A stretch of DNA of 6,048 nucleotides from an uncultured Lachnospiraceae bacterium (lineage in GTDB: Bacteria > Bacillota_A > Clostridia > Lachnospirales > Lachnospiraceae). The stretch spans positions 1 to 6,048 of the forward strand of contig CADBNA010000266.1 in NCBI GenBank assembly GCA_902795835.1. The letters run 5' to 3'. Below are positions 1 to 5,889 of this stretch, in pieces. The number at the start of each line of letters is the position of its first letter. Positions within the stretch are counted from its first letter, which is position 1. The notes below the pieces were generated by a model. That model saw only the letters and a list, made by a program, of their open reading frames with translations. It was not told the origin of the DNA and made no database searches. The position numbers were made by a program, and so were the translations under genes.

Positions 1-30
1 CGGACAGAAAGAACAAACTGAGCCAGTCTG
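1..30 (-). terminator. Possible weak terminator after the response regulator gene
   Basis: Read on the minus strand, just downstream of the regulator stop codon, the sequence CAGACTG-GCT-CAGTTTG (positions 30-14) can form a 7-bp stem with one G-T wobble and a 3-nt loop. It is followed by a U-rich but interrupted stretch, TTCTTTCTG. The position is right for the end of the two-component operon. The stem is short and the U-tract broken, so this is only a candidate, and the window ends before the downstream context can be seen. Confidence 0.35.
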
Positions 31-37
31 ATTCCCT

Positions 38-727
38 CTAAATCTTAAACCGGTATCCCACGCCCCAGATTGTCTCTATATACTGCGGGCGGGAGGTGTT
101 GTACTCAATCTTCTCCCGGATCTTTTTGATGTGGACTGTGACGGTAGCAATGTCACCGACAGATTCCATGTTCCAGATTTCCCGGAAGAGCTCCTCCTTT
201 GAATAGACATGGTTCGGATTCTCCGCCAGGAAAGTAAGCAGGTCGAATTCCTTGTTGGTAAAGGATTTCTCCTCTCCGTTTACCCAGACACGCCGGGCAG
301 TCTTGTCGATGCGGATACCGCGGATTTCTACAATCTCGTTCTCACTCTTCTGGCTGCTCACCAGCCGGTCATAGCGGGACAGATGGGCCTTGACCCGGGC
401 CACCATCTCACTGGGTGAAAAGGGTTTGGTCATGTAGTCGTCCGCGCCCAGTCCCAGACCATGAATTTTGTCGATGTCGTCCTTTTTGGCCGACACAATG
501 ATTATCGGCGTGTTCTTCTGCTCCCGGATCCGGCGGCAGATCTCAAAGCCGTCTGTCCCCGGCAGCATCAGATCCAGAATAAACAGGTCATAGTCCCCGT
601 TCAGTGCCTTGTCCAGCCCCGTATCTCCTTCATTTTCAATCTCCACCTCAAAACCGGACAATTCCAGATAGTCTTTCTCCAGCTCCGCAATGGTCTCCTC
701 GTCCTCGATAATCAGTATTCTGCTCAT
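38..727 (-). CDS. OmpR/PhoB-family response regulator
   Basis: A 229-residue DNA-binding response regulator that should be phosphorylated by the kinase encoded just upstream and then bind promoter DNA in the cytoplasm. The receiver domain spans about residues 1-118: acidic pair E8/D9, phospho-acceptor D52 in the stretch FILDLMLPGTDG, switch residue S79, and conserved K101 followed by P102. A linker of about 15 residues leads to a C-terminal winged-helix domain (about 133-229), ending with the family pattern VTVHIKKIREKIE...YIETIWGVGYRFKI. Length is normal for the family. The ATG at 727 lies 7 nt after the kinase stop. The nearest Shine-Dalgarno-like AGGA sits 13 nt upstream inside the last kinase codons, which is long, so translational coupling is likely. 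The targets cannot be read from the sequence; the neighbouring transporter operon is a guess only. Confidence 0.96.
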   Translation of the reverse strand: MSRILIIEDEETIAELEKDYLELSGFEVEIENEGDTGLDKALNGDYDLFILDLMLPGTDGFEICRRIREQKNTPIIIVSAKKDDIDKIHGLGLGADDYMTKPFSPSEMVARVKAHLSRYDRLVSSQKSENEIVEIRGIRIDKTARRVWVNGEEKSFTNKEFDLLTFLAENPNHVYSKEELFREIWNMESVGDIATVTVHIKKIREKIEYNTSRPQYIETIWGVGYRFKI

Positions 728-734
728 ATTCTGT

Positions 735-2405
735 CTATCGTCCTTTCCGGGTTCTGTGTTCTTTTTCCGGCTTCTGCTTTCTTAGCGCCTTCTGTCTGGA
801 CGCCGGTCTGGCCTTCCGCCGCGCCTTCCCCGATCCTCCTGCAGCCACTGTCAGTTCCGCTGCCTCTTCAGACCTGGCGGGTGCGTCCGGCAGAATCTCC
901 GGTTCCCTGTATTTGCGGAGCACGAAATAGATAACCGTGCCGACGCCCTCTTTGCTGGTTGCCCACACCTTCCCCTCGTGATCCTCCAGGATCTTGCGCA
1001 CGATTGACAGGCCGATCCCGCTGCCGCCCTGTCTGGAACTGCGTGATGCATCGGTACGGTAAAACCGGTCAAAAATTCTCCCGATATCCTGCTGGGAAAT
1101 TCCTTTGCCGTTGTCCTCAAACTCCGCCTGAATAAAATCGCCCACGTCCCGCAGACGAATGTTGATCACGCCGGGGTCTTTGTCCATGTATTTGATGGAA
1201 TTGCCGATTATATTGTTGATCACGCGCTTAAGCTGTTCCGGATCCGCAATGATGACAGCATCTTCCTTCATATAATTGAAGTAAGACAGACGAATGCCCC
1301 GTCCTTCCAGTTCCATCCGGAGTTCTTCCACACAGTCATCAAAGTACTCTGTCACGCTGATTTTGGTGAAGTTGTATGGAATACGGTTAGTATCCAGTTT
1401 CGCATACATCGTCAGTTCGTCAATCAGACGGTCTATGTCATTTGCCTTATTGTAGATCGTCCGCACATAGCGGTCCATTTTCTCAGGCGTGTCGGCCACG
1501 CCGTCCATGATGCCCTCTACATAGCCTTTGATCGCAGTGACCGGCGTTTTCAGGTCATGGGAGATATTGCTCACAAGCTCCTTGCTCTCTCTGTCAAAGG
1601 CAACTTTCTCTTCTGCCGACTGTTTCAGCCGGATCCGCATTTCTTCAAAATCCTGGCACAGATCATTGATCTCCCTTACATCACAGCCTTTTACCGTAAA
1701 ATCCAGGTTCCCGTCACGGATATTCTGGGTCGCATGCTTCAGCTCATTAATCGGCGTAATGACGCCCTGATAAATCCACATACTCATAATCAGACTCGTG
1801 AGCGCCAGAATCAGGATGATGACCAGGATCATTTCCATAATCCACAGCCTCATCTCCGGAGATACCCTGCTGAGTGTGCTCAGCAAAAACAGGCTGCCCT
1901 CTTCCCCGTCCGGAAAGAGAAAATCCGCCTGTTTAAGCAGGGCATCCGTCTTGACCTGAATGATTCCCAGGTCATCATCTGCAGAAGTCCGGGGCGAACC
2001 ATCATATGCCGGCAGCATAATCTGCAGCTGCGCGTCTCCCAGCGTAGGTGCGCCATTGAACAGAATATGTGTGCCCTTTCGGACAACCATGTAGATTTCC
2101 CTGGCTTTCAGGCCGTCATTGATCTGCTGCAGCCATTCAGGATCCTGAATACGGTCTGCGTCTTCTTCCAGTTCTTCCGTGATCTGCGCGAGAGAGTCAT
2201 CCATCTGAAGAGATATCAGAAGAGAATTATTGTACACACTTTCATAAGTCGGATGCTCGATTCCGTACTGTCTTCCAAGCATCCGCACATTCAGATTTGT
2301 CAGGCCGTACAGAGCGGCAGCGCACAGAACAACCGGAATCAGCACCGTACAGAAAAAAGAAAACGCTATTCGGGATTTCAGGTTCAAACCGGGATTTCTT
2401 TTCAT
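735..2405 (-). CDS. Membrane sensor histidine kinase (HAMP-HisKA-HATPase)
   Basis: A 556-residue two-component sensor kinase. Domains in order: transmembrane segment 1 at about 12-35; an extracytoplasmic sensor region of about 150 residues without a family I recognise; transmembrane segment 2 at about 187-215; HAMP linker at about 216-263; dimerisation/phospho-acceptor domain with SNISHDLKTP, phospho-accepting H283; ATPase domain with N-box N402 (NNIIGNSIKY), DNGKGI at 431-436 and GGSGIGLSI at 460-468. The frame stays open up to 2534, but the ATG at 2405 is preferred: it has GGAG 6 nt upstream (2412-2415) and places the first membrane helix near the N-terminus. A longer form would translate through the 44-bp repeat. 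After the ATPase domain there is an unusual tail of about 58 residues whose last 33 contain 15 Lys/Arg. It precedes the regulator gene by 7 nt, so the pair is probably co-transcribed; kinase-first order is less common in Firmicutes. Confidence 0.95.
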   Translation of the reverse strand: MKRNPGLNLKSRIAFSFFCTVLIPVVLCAAALYGLTNLNVRMLGRQYGIEHPTYESVYNNSLLISLQMDDSLAQITEELEEDADRIQDPEWLQQINDGLKAREIYMVVRKGTHILFNGAPTLGDAQLQIMLPAYDGSPRTSADDDLGIIQVKTDALLKQADFLFPDGEEGSLFLLSTLSRVSPEMRLWIMEMILVIILILALTSLIMSMWIYQGVITPINELKHATQNIRDGNLDFTVKGCDVREINDLCQDFEEMRIRLKQSAEEKVAFDRESKELVSNISHDLKTPVTAIKGYVEGIMDGVADTPEKMDRYVRTIYNKANDIDRLIDELTMYAKLDTNRIPYNFTKISVTEYFDDCVEELRMELEGRGIRLSYFNYMKEDAVIIADPEQLKRVINNIIGNSIKYMDKDPGVINIRLRDVGDFIQAEFEDNGKGISQQDIGRIFDRFYRTDASRSSRQGGSGIGLSIVRKILEDHEGKVWATSKEGVGTVIYFVLRKYREPEILPDAPARSEEAAELTVAAGGSGKARRKARPASRQKALRKQKPEKEHRTRKGR

Positions 2406-2411
2406 TACAAG

Positions 2412-2415
2412 CTCC
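2412..2415 (-). promoter_or_regulatory. Ribosome binding site deciding the kinase start
   Basis: GGAG on the minus strand lies 6 nt before the ATG at 2405. It supports a start there rather than at the upstream in-frame ATG inside the 44-bp repeat (2507-2505) or at the far end of the open frame near 2534. Confidence 0.7.
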
Positions 2416-2438
2416 GTTGTCTTTCCATGTCCTCGGAC

Positions 2439-2449
2439 AAAAACCGTCT
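2439..2449. repeat. 11-bp direct repeat, copy A (AGACGGTTTTT on minus strand)
   Basis: The 11-mer occurs here and again at 2558-2568 in the same orientation, 119 bp apart. The two copies bracket the 44-bp hairpin repeat and the candidate kinase promoter. It could be a target duplication from an insertion, or chance similarity in a T-rich leader. Confidence 0.4.
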
Positions 2450-2479
2450 TCTTCCTATGCGGCAGAAGAAAGGGCCCAT

Positions 2480-2523
2480 TTCCCCCACCTGAAGAGGAGG
2501 GGGCCATTACCTTCTGAGTATAC
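2480..2523 (-). repeat. 44-bp hairpin-forming repeat, copy 1 (kinase leader)
   Basis: This 44-bp segment matches 4151-4194 in the same orientation with 3 mismatches; the first 28 plus-strand bases are identical. On the minus strand the core CCCCCTCCTCTTCAGGTGGGGG folds into a 5-bp GC stem, a T-T mismatch, a 3-bp stem and a CTTC loop. There is no following T-run, so it is not an intrinsic terminator. Shape and sequence resemble the subterminal hairpin of IS200/IS605-type elements, but no tnpA or tnpB lies beside it. It lies between the candidate kinase promoter and the kinase start, so it would be in the mRNA leader. Existence of the repeat is certain; its origin is inference. Confidence 0.85.
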
Positions 2524-2525
2524 CA
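2517..2525 (-). promoter_or_regulatory. Candidate extended -10 promoter for the two-component operon
   Basis: The minus strand reads TGGTATACT, an extended -10 element (TGn followed by TATACT, 5 of 6 matches to TATAAT). It lies about 110 nt upstream of the kinase ATG and downstream of the preceding operon's terminator. No good -35 hexamer is visible at 16-18 nt spacing, which extended -10 promoters can tolerate. The hexamer overlaps the edge of the 44-bp repeat, so repeat insertion may have shaped it. Confidence 0.4.
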
Positions 2526-2557
2526 TATCTGCAATCATCCATTCCTGAAATCTTTGT

Positions 2558-2568
2558 AAAAACCGTCT
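2558..2568. repeat. 11-bp direct repeat, copy B
   Basis: Second copy of the 11-mer AGACGGTTTTT (minus-strand reading), identical to 2439-2449. It directly adjoins the 20-bp interrupted palindrome on its low-coordinate side. Confidence 0.4.
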
Positions 2569-2588
2569 GTGCAGATGCCGCTCTGCAC
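2569..2588. promoter_or_regulatory. 20-bp interrupted palindrome, possible operator or hairpin
   Basis: GTGCAGA-N6-TCTGCAC is a perfect 7-bp inverted repeat with a 6-nt centre. It lies about 45 bp upstream of the candidate -10 of the kinase gene. It could be a dimeric regulator site. As RNA it could be a hairpin followed 6 nt later by TTTTT, that is, a backup terminator for the upstream operon. The sequence does not decide between these. Confidence 0.35.
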
Positions 2589-2644
2589 GACAGGCCGGGA
2601 CAATCTGCGTTGTTCCATTCATGCACGGCAGGAACTTTTCCATC

Positions 2645-2673
2645 AAAAAAGGAACCGCAAATTACAGTTCCTT
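2645..2673 (-). terminator. Rho-independent terminator closing the transporter operon
   Basis: On the minus strand AAGGAACTG-TAATTTG-CGGTTCCTT forms a 9-bp stem with one T-G wobble and a 7-nt loop, and the T-run continues to six T in all (2650-2645). The phosphoesterase stop codon TAA (2664-2662) lies in the loop, so gene end and terminator overlap. This separates the ABC-transporter unit from the two-component genes. Confidence 0.82.
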
Positions 2674-3225
2674 CATCAATTCATCCAGTGTTCTGGGTGT
2701 GTACATCATATAGGGCATCATAGCGCCGGCATTTGCGAGACGGCAGATGTCATCCCGCACATAAAGACGCCGGAGCTGTCGTTTTTCGTGCTCTGTCAGG
2801 TTCCATTCATAACCGGCATGCACATGTCCGTATAGGTGGAGCCACCCGAAATAATGGTTGTGGAAAGGGACAATCGGGTAATGGCACAGCACTGCATGCC
2901 TGCCCCTGTCTTCCATTTCCAGATAGGGGACGGCTGCCGCCAGCAGACCCTCCCGGCACATCTGTTCAGCAGCCTCCGCATTGTCATGGTTTCCGGTAAG
3001 CAGGATTTTATTCCCGTTAAGCTCACGGAGCAGCTCCCGCCAGCGGTCTGCCCCTCCTGCGCAGAAATCCCCCAGAATATAGGTAAGGTCATCTTCACGG
3101 CACACCTGGTTCCACCGGTCAATCATGGCCTCATTCATCTCCCGCGGACTTCCAAACGGACGGTTGTCATATCCGATAATGTCCTCATCATCAAAATGCA
3201 GATCCGCCAGATATCGTATTGTCAT
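2662..3225 (-). CDS. Calcineurin-like metallophosphoesterase
   Basis: A 187-residue single-domain cytoplasmic protein with the ordered metal-binding motifs of the calcineurin-like phosphoesterase fold: D8-x-H10 (ADLHF), G52-D53, G78-N79-H80-D81, H115 (CHYP) and G133-H134-V135-H136. The C-terminal NAG...PRTLDELMKEL also fits a family of small bacterial phosphoesterases that begin SDLHFGH and contain YDNRPF. These are expected to be di-metal phosphodiesterases or phosphatases; the substrate cannot be told from sequence. The ATG at 3225 is chosen because GAGG lies 7 nt upstream (3233-3236); a TTG two codons earlier would sit directly on that site. It begins 12 nt after the OppF-like gene and ends inside the terminator, so it is the last gene of the transporter operon. 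No role in transport is established for it. Confidence 0.92.
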   Translation of the reverse strand: MTIRYLADLHFDDEDIIGYDNRPFGSPREMNEAMIDRWNQVCREDDLTYILGDFCAGGADRWRELLRELNGNKILLTGNHDNAEAAEQMCREGLLAAAVPYLEMEDRGRHAVLCHYPIVPFHNHYFGWLHLYGHVHAGYEWNLTEHEKRQLRRLYVRDDICRLANAGAMMPYMMYTPRTLDELMKEL

Positions 3226-3237
3226 TTTCAAACCTCA

Positions 3238-4008
3238 TTATGTGAGATCGGCTGCTGCCAGCAGGGTTTTTGTGTAGTCGGCCTGCGGGTGATCATATAC
3301 GGTCTCCACATCTCCCTGCTCCACGACCCGTCCTTTTTTCATAACCAGCACCCGGTCACAGAGCTGGTAGACGACATTCAGGTCATGGGAAATAAACAGA
3401 TAGCTCAGGTCCAGATCCCTGCGCAGCTCCCGCAGGAGACGCAGGATCTGTGCCTGTATCGTGACATCCAGGGCAGAAACAGGCTCATCGAGAATCAGGA
3501 AACGCGGGCGCCGAATCAGGGCTGCGGCGATGCTGACCCGCTGTCTTTGTCCTCCGGAGAGTTCGGAGGGCTTGGCATCCAGGCATTCCTCCGGAAGCTC
3601 CACCCTTTCCAGCATATCGCGTACGCGCCGTTTCCGCTCAGCAGCGTCATACTTCCCGAAGATACGCAGCGGCTCCTCAAGCGTCCAGGCTACGGAATAA
3701 GCCGGATTCAGAGAACTGTACGGATCCTGAAAGACGATCTGGGGCCGTTTTGAATAATGCACAATTTCACCCTGTGCCGGCTTCACCATGCCCAGAATCA
3801 TCCTGGCCAGGGTTGATTTCCCGGTCCCGCTCTCTCCTACCAGTCCCATAATCTCTCCCTGGCGGATGAAAAAGTCAACGTCCTGCAGGACTTCCTGATA
3901 TCCTCTTTTCCCGAAAAGGCCGCCGGTCCGGTATCCGCCGCTGACATGCCTCACCTCCAGAATGAGTGGCGCCCTGTTTTCGGCTGTCTGCTGTTTTTCT
4001 TCGCTCAT
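3238..4008 (-). CDS. Peptide/nickel ABC importer ATPase, OppF/DppF/NikE type
   Basis: A 256-residue nucleotide-binding subunit expected to pair with the OppD-like ATPase on the inner face of the membrane and drive import through the two permeases. Visible motifs: Walker A GESGTGKS at 58-65, Q-loop Q94 in [12 protein letters not shown], signature LSGGQ at 150-154, Walker B FLILDE at 170-175, and H-loop H208 (FISHD). The [10 protein letters not shown] stretch is characteristic of the OppF/DppF branch. It ends soon after DYTKTLLAA, so it lacks the longer C-terminal region of OppF/DppF and has the length of NikE-type proteins. The ATG at 4008 has a weak AGGT 8 nt upstream. It follows the OppD-like gene by 169 nt, an unusually wide gap that holds repeat copy 2, and precedes the phosphoesterase by 12 nt. 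The substrate (oligopeptide, dipeptide or nickel) is not determined. Confidence 0.94.
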   Translation of the reverse strand: MSEEKQQTAENRAPLILEVRHVSGGYRTGGLFGKRGYQEVLQDVDFFIRQGEIMGLVGESGTGKSTLARMILGMVKPAQGEIVHYSKRPQIVFQDPYSSLNPAYSVAWTLEEPLRIFGKYDAAERKRRVRDMLERVELPEECLDAKPSELSGGQRQRVSIAAALIRRPRFLILDEPVSALDVTIQAQILRLLRELRRDLDLSYLFISHDLNVVYQLCDRVLVMKKGRVVEQGDVETVYDHPQADYTKTLLAAADLT

Positions 4009-4178
4009 ATATTCTTACCTACTGCTTCACTGCTTTGCCGACTTACGGAAGCATATTTACCCGCTGTCGCACACAGGTTATCTGCCGCACCGGCCGTGAT
4101 GCTGTCAGTCAAACAAGGTGATTGGACACCTCCTGCGTTAAACTTGACAATTCCCCCACCTGAAGAGGAGGGGGCCAT
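4005..4178 (-). other. Possible 57-codon bridging reading frame in the ATPase gap
   Basis: The minus strand carries an open frame from an ATG at 4178 to a TGA at 4005. The ATG overlaps the OppD-like gene's stop as TGATG, and the TGA overlaps the OppF-like start as ATGA. The predicted product begins MAPSSSGGG, encoded by repeat copy 2, and matches no family I know. The only Shine-Dalgarno-like stretch (AAGG) ends 2 nt before the ATG, which is too close, and the start lies at the foot of a hairpin. It may simply be an open frame by chance, or it may carry ribosomes across the gap. I would not annotate it as a gene without translation evidence. Confidence 0.2.
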
Positions 4179-4194
4179 CACCTTCTGGGGATAC
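4151..4194 (-). repeat. 44-bp hairpin-forming repeat, copy 2 (between ATPase genes)
   Basis: Same orientation as copy 1 (2480-2523), 41 of 44 positions identical, 1671 bp away. It contains the same imperfect hairpin CCCCCTCCTCTTCAGGTGGGGG on the minus strand, followed here by AATTGTCAAG. The last few codons (CIPRR) and the TGA stop of the OppD-like gene fall inside it, so it marks the right-hand limit of that protein. The minus-strand layout, GC hairpin followed by a TTGTCAA-like sequence, resembles an IS200/IS605-type terminus, but no transposase is visible. Confidence 0.85.
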
Positions 4195-5056
4195 AATCAA
4201 TCAGATGCCGTGTATACGGATGCGTCGGGCGGAGAAAGACCTCTTCTGTCTCTCCCTCTTCTACAATCTGTCCTCTCTGCATGACAATAACCCGGCTGCA
4301 CAGACGCCGTACAACACTGAGATTATGCGAGATAAACAGCATGGTGATGCCGTACTCCGTGTTCAGCTTTTTCAGAAGTGCCAGGATCTGCACCTGTATC
4401 GTCACATCCAGCGCCGTGGTCGGTTCATCCAGCAGCAGCAGGCTGGGACGGATTACGATGGCAGCGGCAATCATGGCTCTCTGCAGCATGCCTCCGGACA
4501 GCTCATGCGGATATTTCTCGTATACTGCCTCCGGATCCGGCAGCTCTACGGCAGAAAGCGCACGGAGAACTTCCTGTCTTCTCGCCTCTTTTCCAAGGGT
4601 TGTATGAATGCGCAGCGCCTCTCCGACCTGCTCCCCGATCCGCATGAGCGGATCCATGGCGCTCATCGGTTCCTGGAAAACAACACCGATTTTCCGTCCC
4701 TGCACTTCCCGGAGCAGTCTGCGGTCGGCATGAATCATATCCCGTCCGTCTACCAGAATGTCCCCCCGGTAATCGCACTGTTTGCGGGGCAGGAGACCGG
4801 CGATGCTCATGGCTGTAACGCTTTTTCCGCTTCCCGATTCCCCCACCAGGCCCAGAATCTCCCCGTCCTCAATCACAAAGGAAATGCCGGCCACAGCTTC
4901 CCGGTCACGTGTATAGAACCGGACATGAAGATCACGGACAACCAGCATCGGCTCATCCCCGTTATCCCCCTGCTGCGGCCCTTTTCCGGGCAGCTCCTGT
5001 AATTTATTCCGGCTTGCGGCCGGCATCGTATCTGCAAAAATCGTCTGAAACAGCAT
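4178..5056 (-). CDS. Peptide/nickel ABC importer ATPase, OppD/DppD type
   Basis: A 292-residue nucleotide-binding subunit, partner of the OppF-like ATPase. Motifs: Walker A GESGSGKS at 72-79, Q-loop Q128 in VVFQEPMSAMDP (typical of the OppD/DppD branch), signature LSGGM at 186-190, Walker B LLLLDE at 206-211, H-loop H244, and HPYTR at 279-283. The canonical OppD domain begins at M37 (MLVVRDLHVRF), so there is a 36-residue N-terminal extension. The upstream ATG at 5056 is kept because AAGGA lies 9 nt before it (5066-5070) and the gene starts only 3 nt after the preceding stop; I see no good site before M37. The C-terminus stops about 10 residues after HPYTR, without the further 30-40 residues and Cys-containing end common in OppD/DppD, and the stop lies inside repeat copy 2. 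This could be a truncation by insertion, or a naturally short NikD-like form. Catalytic motifs are all present, so activity is plausible. Confidence 0.93.
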   Translation of the reverse strand: MLFQTIFADTMPAASRNKLQELPGKGPQQGDNGDEPMLVVRDLHVRFYTRDREAVAGISFVIEDGEILGLVGESGSGKSVTAMSIAGLLPRKQCDYRGDILVDGRDMIHADRRLLREVQGRKIGVVFQEPMSAMDPLMRIGEQVGEALRIHTTLGKEARRQEVLRALSAVELPDPEAVYEKYPHELSGGMLQRAMIAAAIVIRPSLLLLDEPTTALDVTIQVQILALLKKLNTEYGITMLFISHNLSVVRRLCSRVIVMQRGQIVEEGETEEVFLRPTHPYTRHLIDCIPRR

Positions 5057-5059
5057 AGT

Positions 5060-5872
5060 TTAGATTCCTTTGTCTGCCTTCTGCAGGCCTTCCCCGATCA
5101 GTCCCGCGCCGAATACGGTCAGGGCGATAAACAGTCCGGTCGTGACCGCATACCAGGGGGCTGCTGTGAAAACACCCTGTGCCTCTGAGAGCATATAGCC
5201 CAGAGACGACTGCGGCGGCCGCACGCCGATTCCCAGAAAGCTCATGCTTGCCTCTGCCAGAACGGCATTGTTAAAGCCGATCGTGAGCGCGGGAAGCAGT
5301 ACATGAAGGGTGTTCGGCAGCATGTGCACGAAAAGGATGCGGGCCTTTCCCGCCCCCATCAGCCTGGCGCTGGTCACATAGTTGACTTCCCGCAGCGATG
5401 CGTATTGTGTGCGCATCACGCGCGCAAAGCTCGGAGTAAAAACAATGCCAAGGGCCAGGATCACGTTGATCCTGCGGCCGGGTCCAAGGATGGTAATGAC
5501 AACAAGGGCCAGAAGGACACTGGGAAAAGCGGTCAGCGCATCGTTGAAGCGCATCAGGATGTCATCGACCAGGCCGCCGAAATACCCGGTTACGGCCCCG
5601 ATTATAATACCCAGGAAAGCGCCGATCGCAACGGTGGACAACGCGATGGATATCGTTGTGGATGCGCCCTTCAGCACGCGGCTGAAGATGTCCCGGCCGA
5701 ATTTGTCTGTTCCAAATAAATGTGTCAGAGACGGCGGTTTCATTTTCTGGGCGGCATTCATGGCAGTCGGGTTGTAAGGCGTGACAAAGACACCGATCAG
5801 GGTAATCAGCAGCATGATTCCCGTAATGATCAGGCCGGCCATGAGATATGGATTTATCTTCTTCTTTTTCAT
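5060..5872 (-). CDS. Peptide/nickel ABC importer permease, OppC/DppC/NikC type
   Basis: A 270-residue integral membrane subunit that forms the translocation channel with the DppB-like permease. There is an N-terminal membrane helix at about 9-31, then the family linker FGTDKFGRDIFSR (53-65), then a permease core with about five more helices (roughly 72-97, 113-130, 136-153, 190-212, 240-262). The coupling (EAA) loop that contacts the ATPases is at about 162-187, with LMGAGKARILFVHMLPN. The open frame extends upstream to 5932 but would overlap the DppB-like gene by 43 nt. The ATG at 5872 is preferred: it gives the usual MKKKKINPYL start directly before the first helix, and AGGAG lies about 12 nt upstream (5885-5889). 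The C-terminus (GLQKADKGI) lacks the DPR end seen in many homologues. Gaps are 17 nt upstream and 3 nt downstream, indicating one operon. Confidence 0.95.
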   Translation of the reverse strand: MKKKKINPYLMAGLIITGIMLLITLIGVFVTPYNPTAMNAAQKMKPPSLTHLFGTDKFGRDIFSRVLKGASTTISIALSTVAIGAFLGIIIGAVTGYFGGLVDDILMRFNDALTAFPSVLLALVVITILGPGRRINVILALGIVFTPSFARVMRTQYASLREVNYVTSARLMGAGKARILFVHMLPNTLHVLLPALTIGFNNAVLAEASMSFLGIGVRPPQSSLGYMLSEAQGVFTAAPWYAVTTGLFIALTVFGAGLIGEGLQKADKGI

Positions 5873-5889
5873 AGGCTGGCAGCTCTCCT

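Noticed and set aside
1557..2492. Long plus-strand open frame (311 codons) opposite the kinase gene
   Set aside because: It is antisense to a gene with clear kinase motifs, its product has no recognisable domain, and its composition is that of a shadow frame.
2480..2523. The GC-rich hairpin as a rho-independent terminator
   Set aside because: Neither copy is followed by a T-run on either strand; on the minus strand the hairpin is followed by AAATGGGCCC or AATTGTCAAG.
2455..2646. Small minus-strand open frame (63 codons) in the intergenic region upstream of the kinase
   Set aside because: It starts directly after the terminator T-run with no ribosome binding site, runs through the repeat, and matches no known family.
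2836..3753. Plus-strand open frame of 305 codons opposite the phosphoesterase and OppF-like genes
   Set aside because: It crosses two well-supported minus-strand genes, has no recognisable motifs and no sensible start context.
2480..4194. A complete IS or composite transposon between the two 44-bp repeats
   Set aside because: The interval encodes an ABC ATPase and a metallophosphoesterase that fit the flanking operon; there is no transposase gene or fragment.
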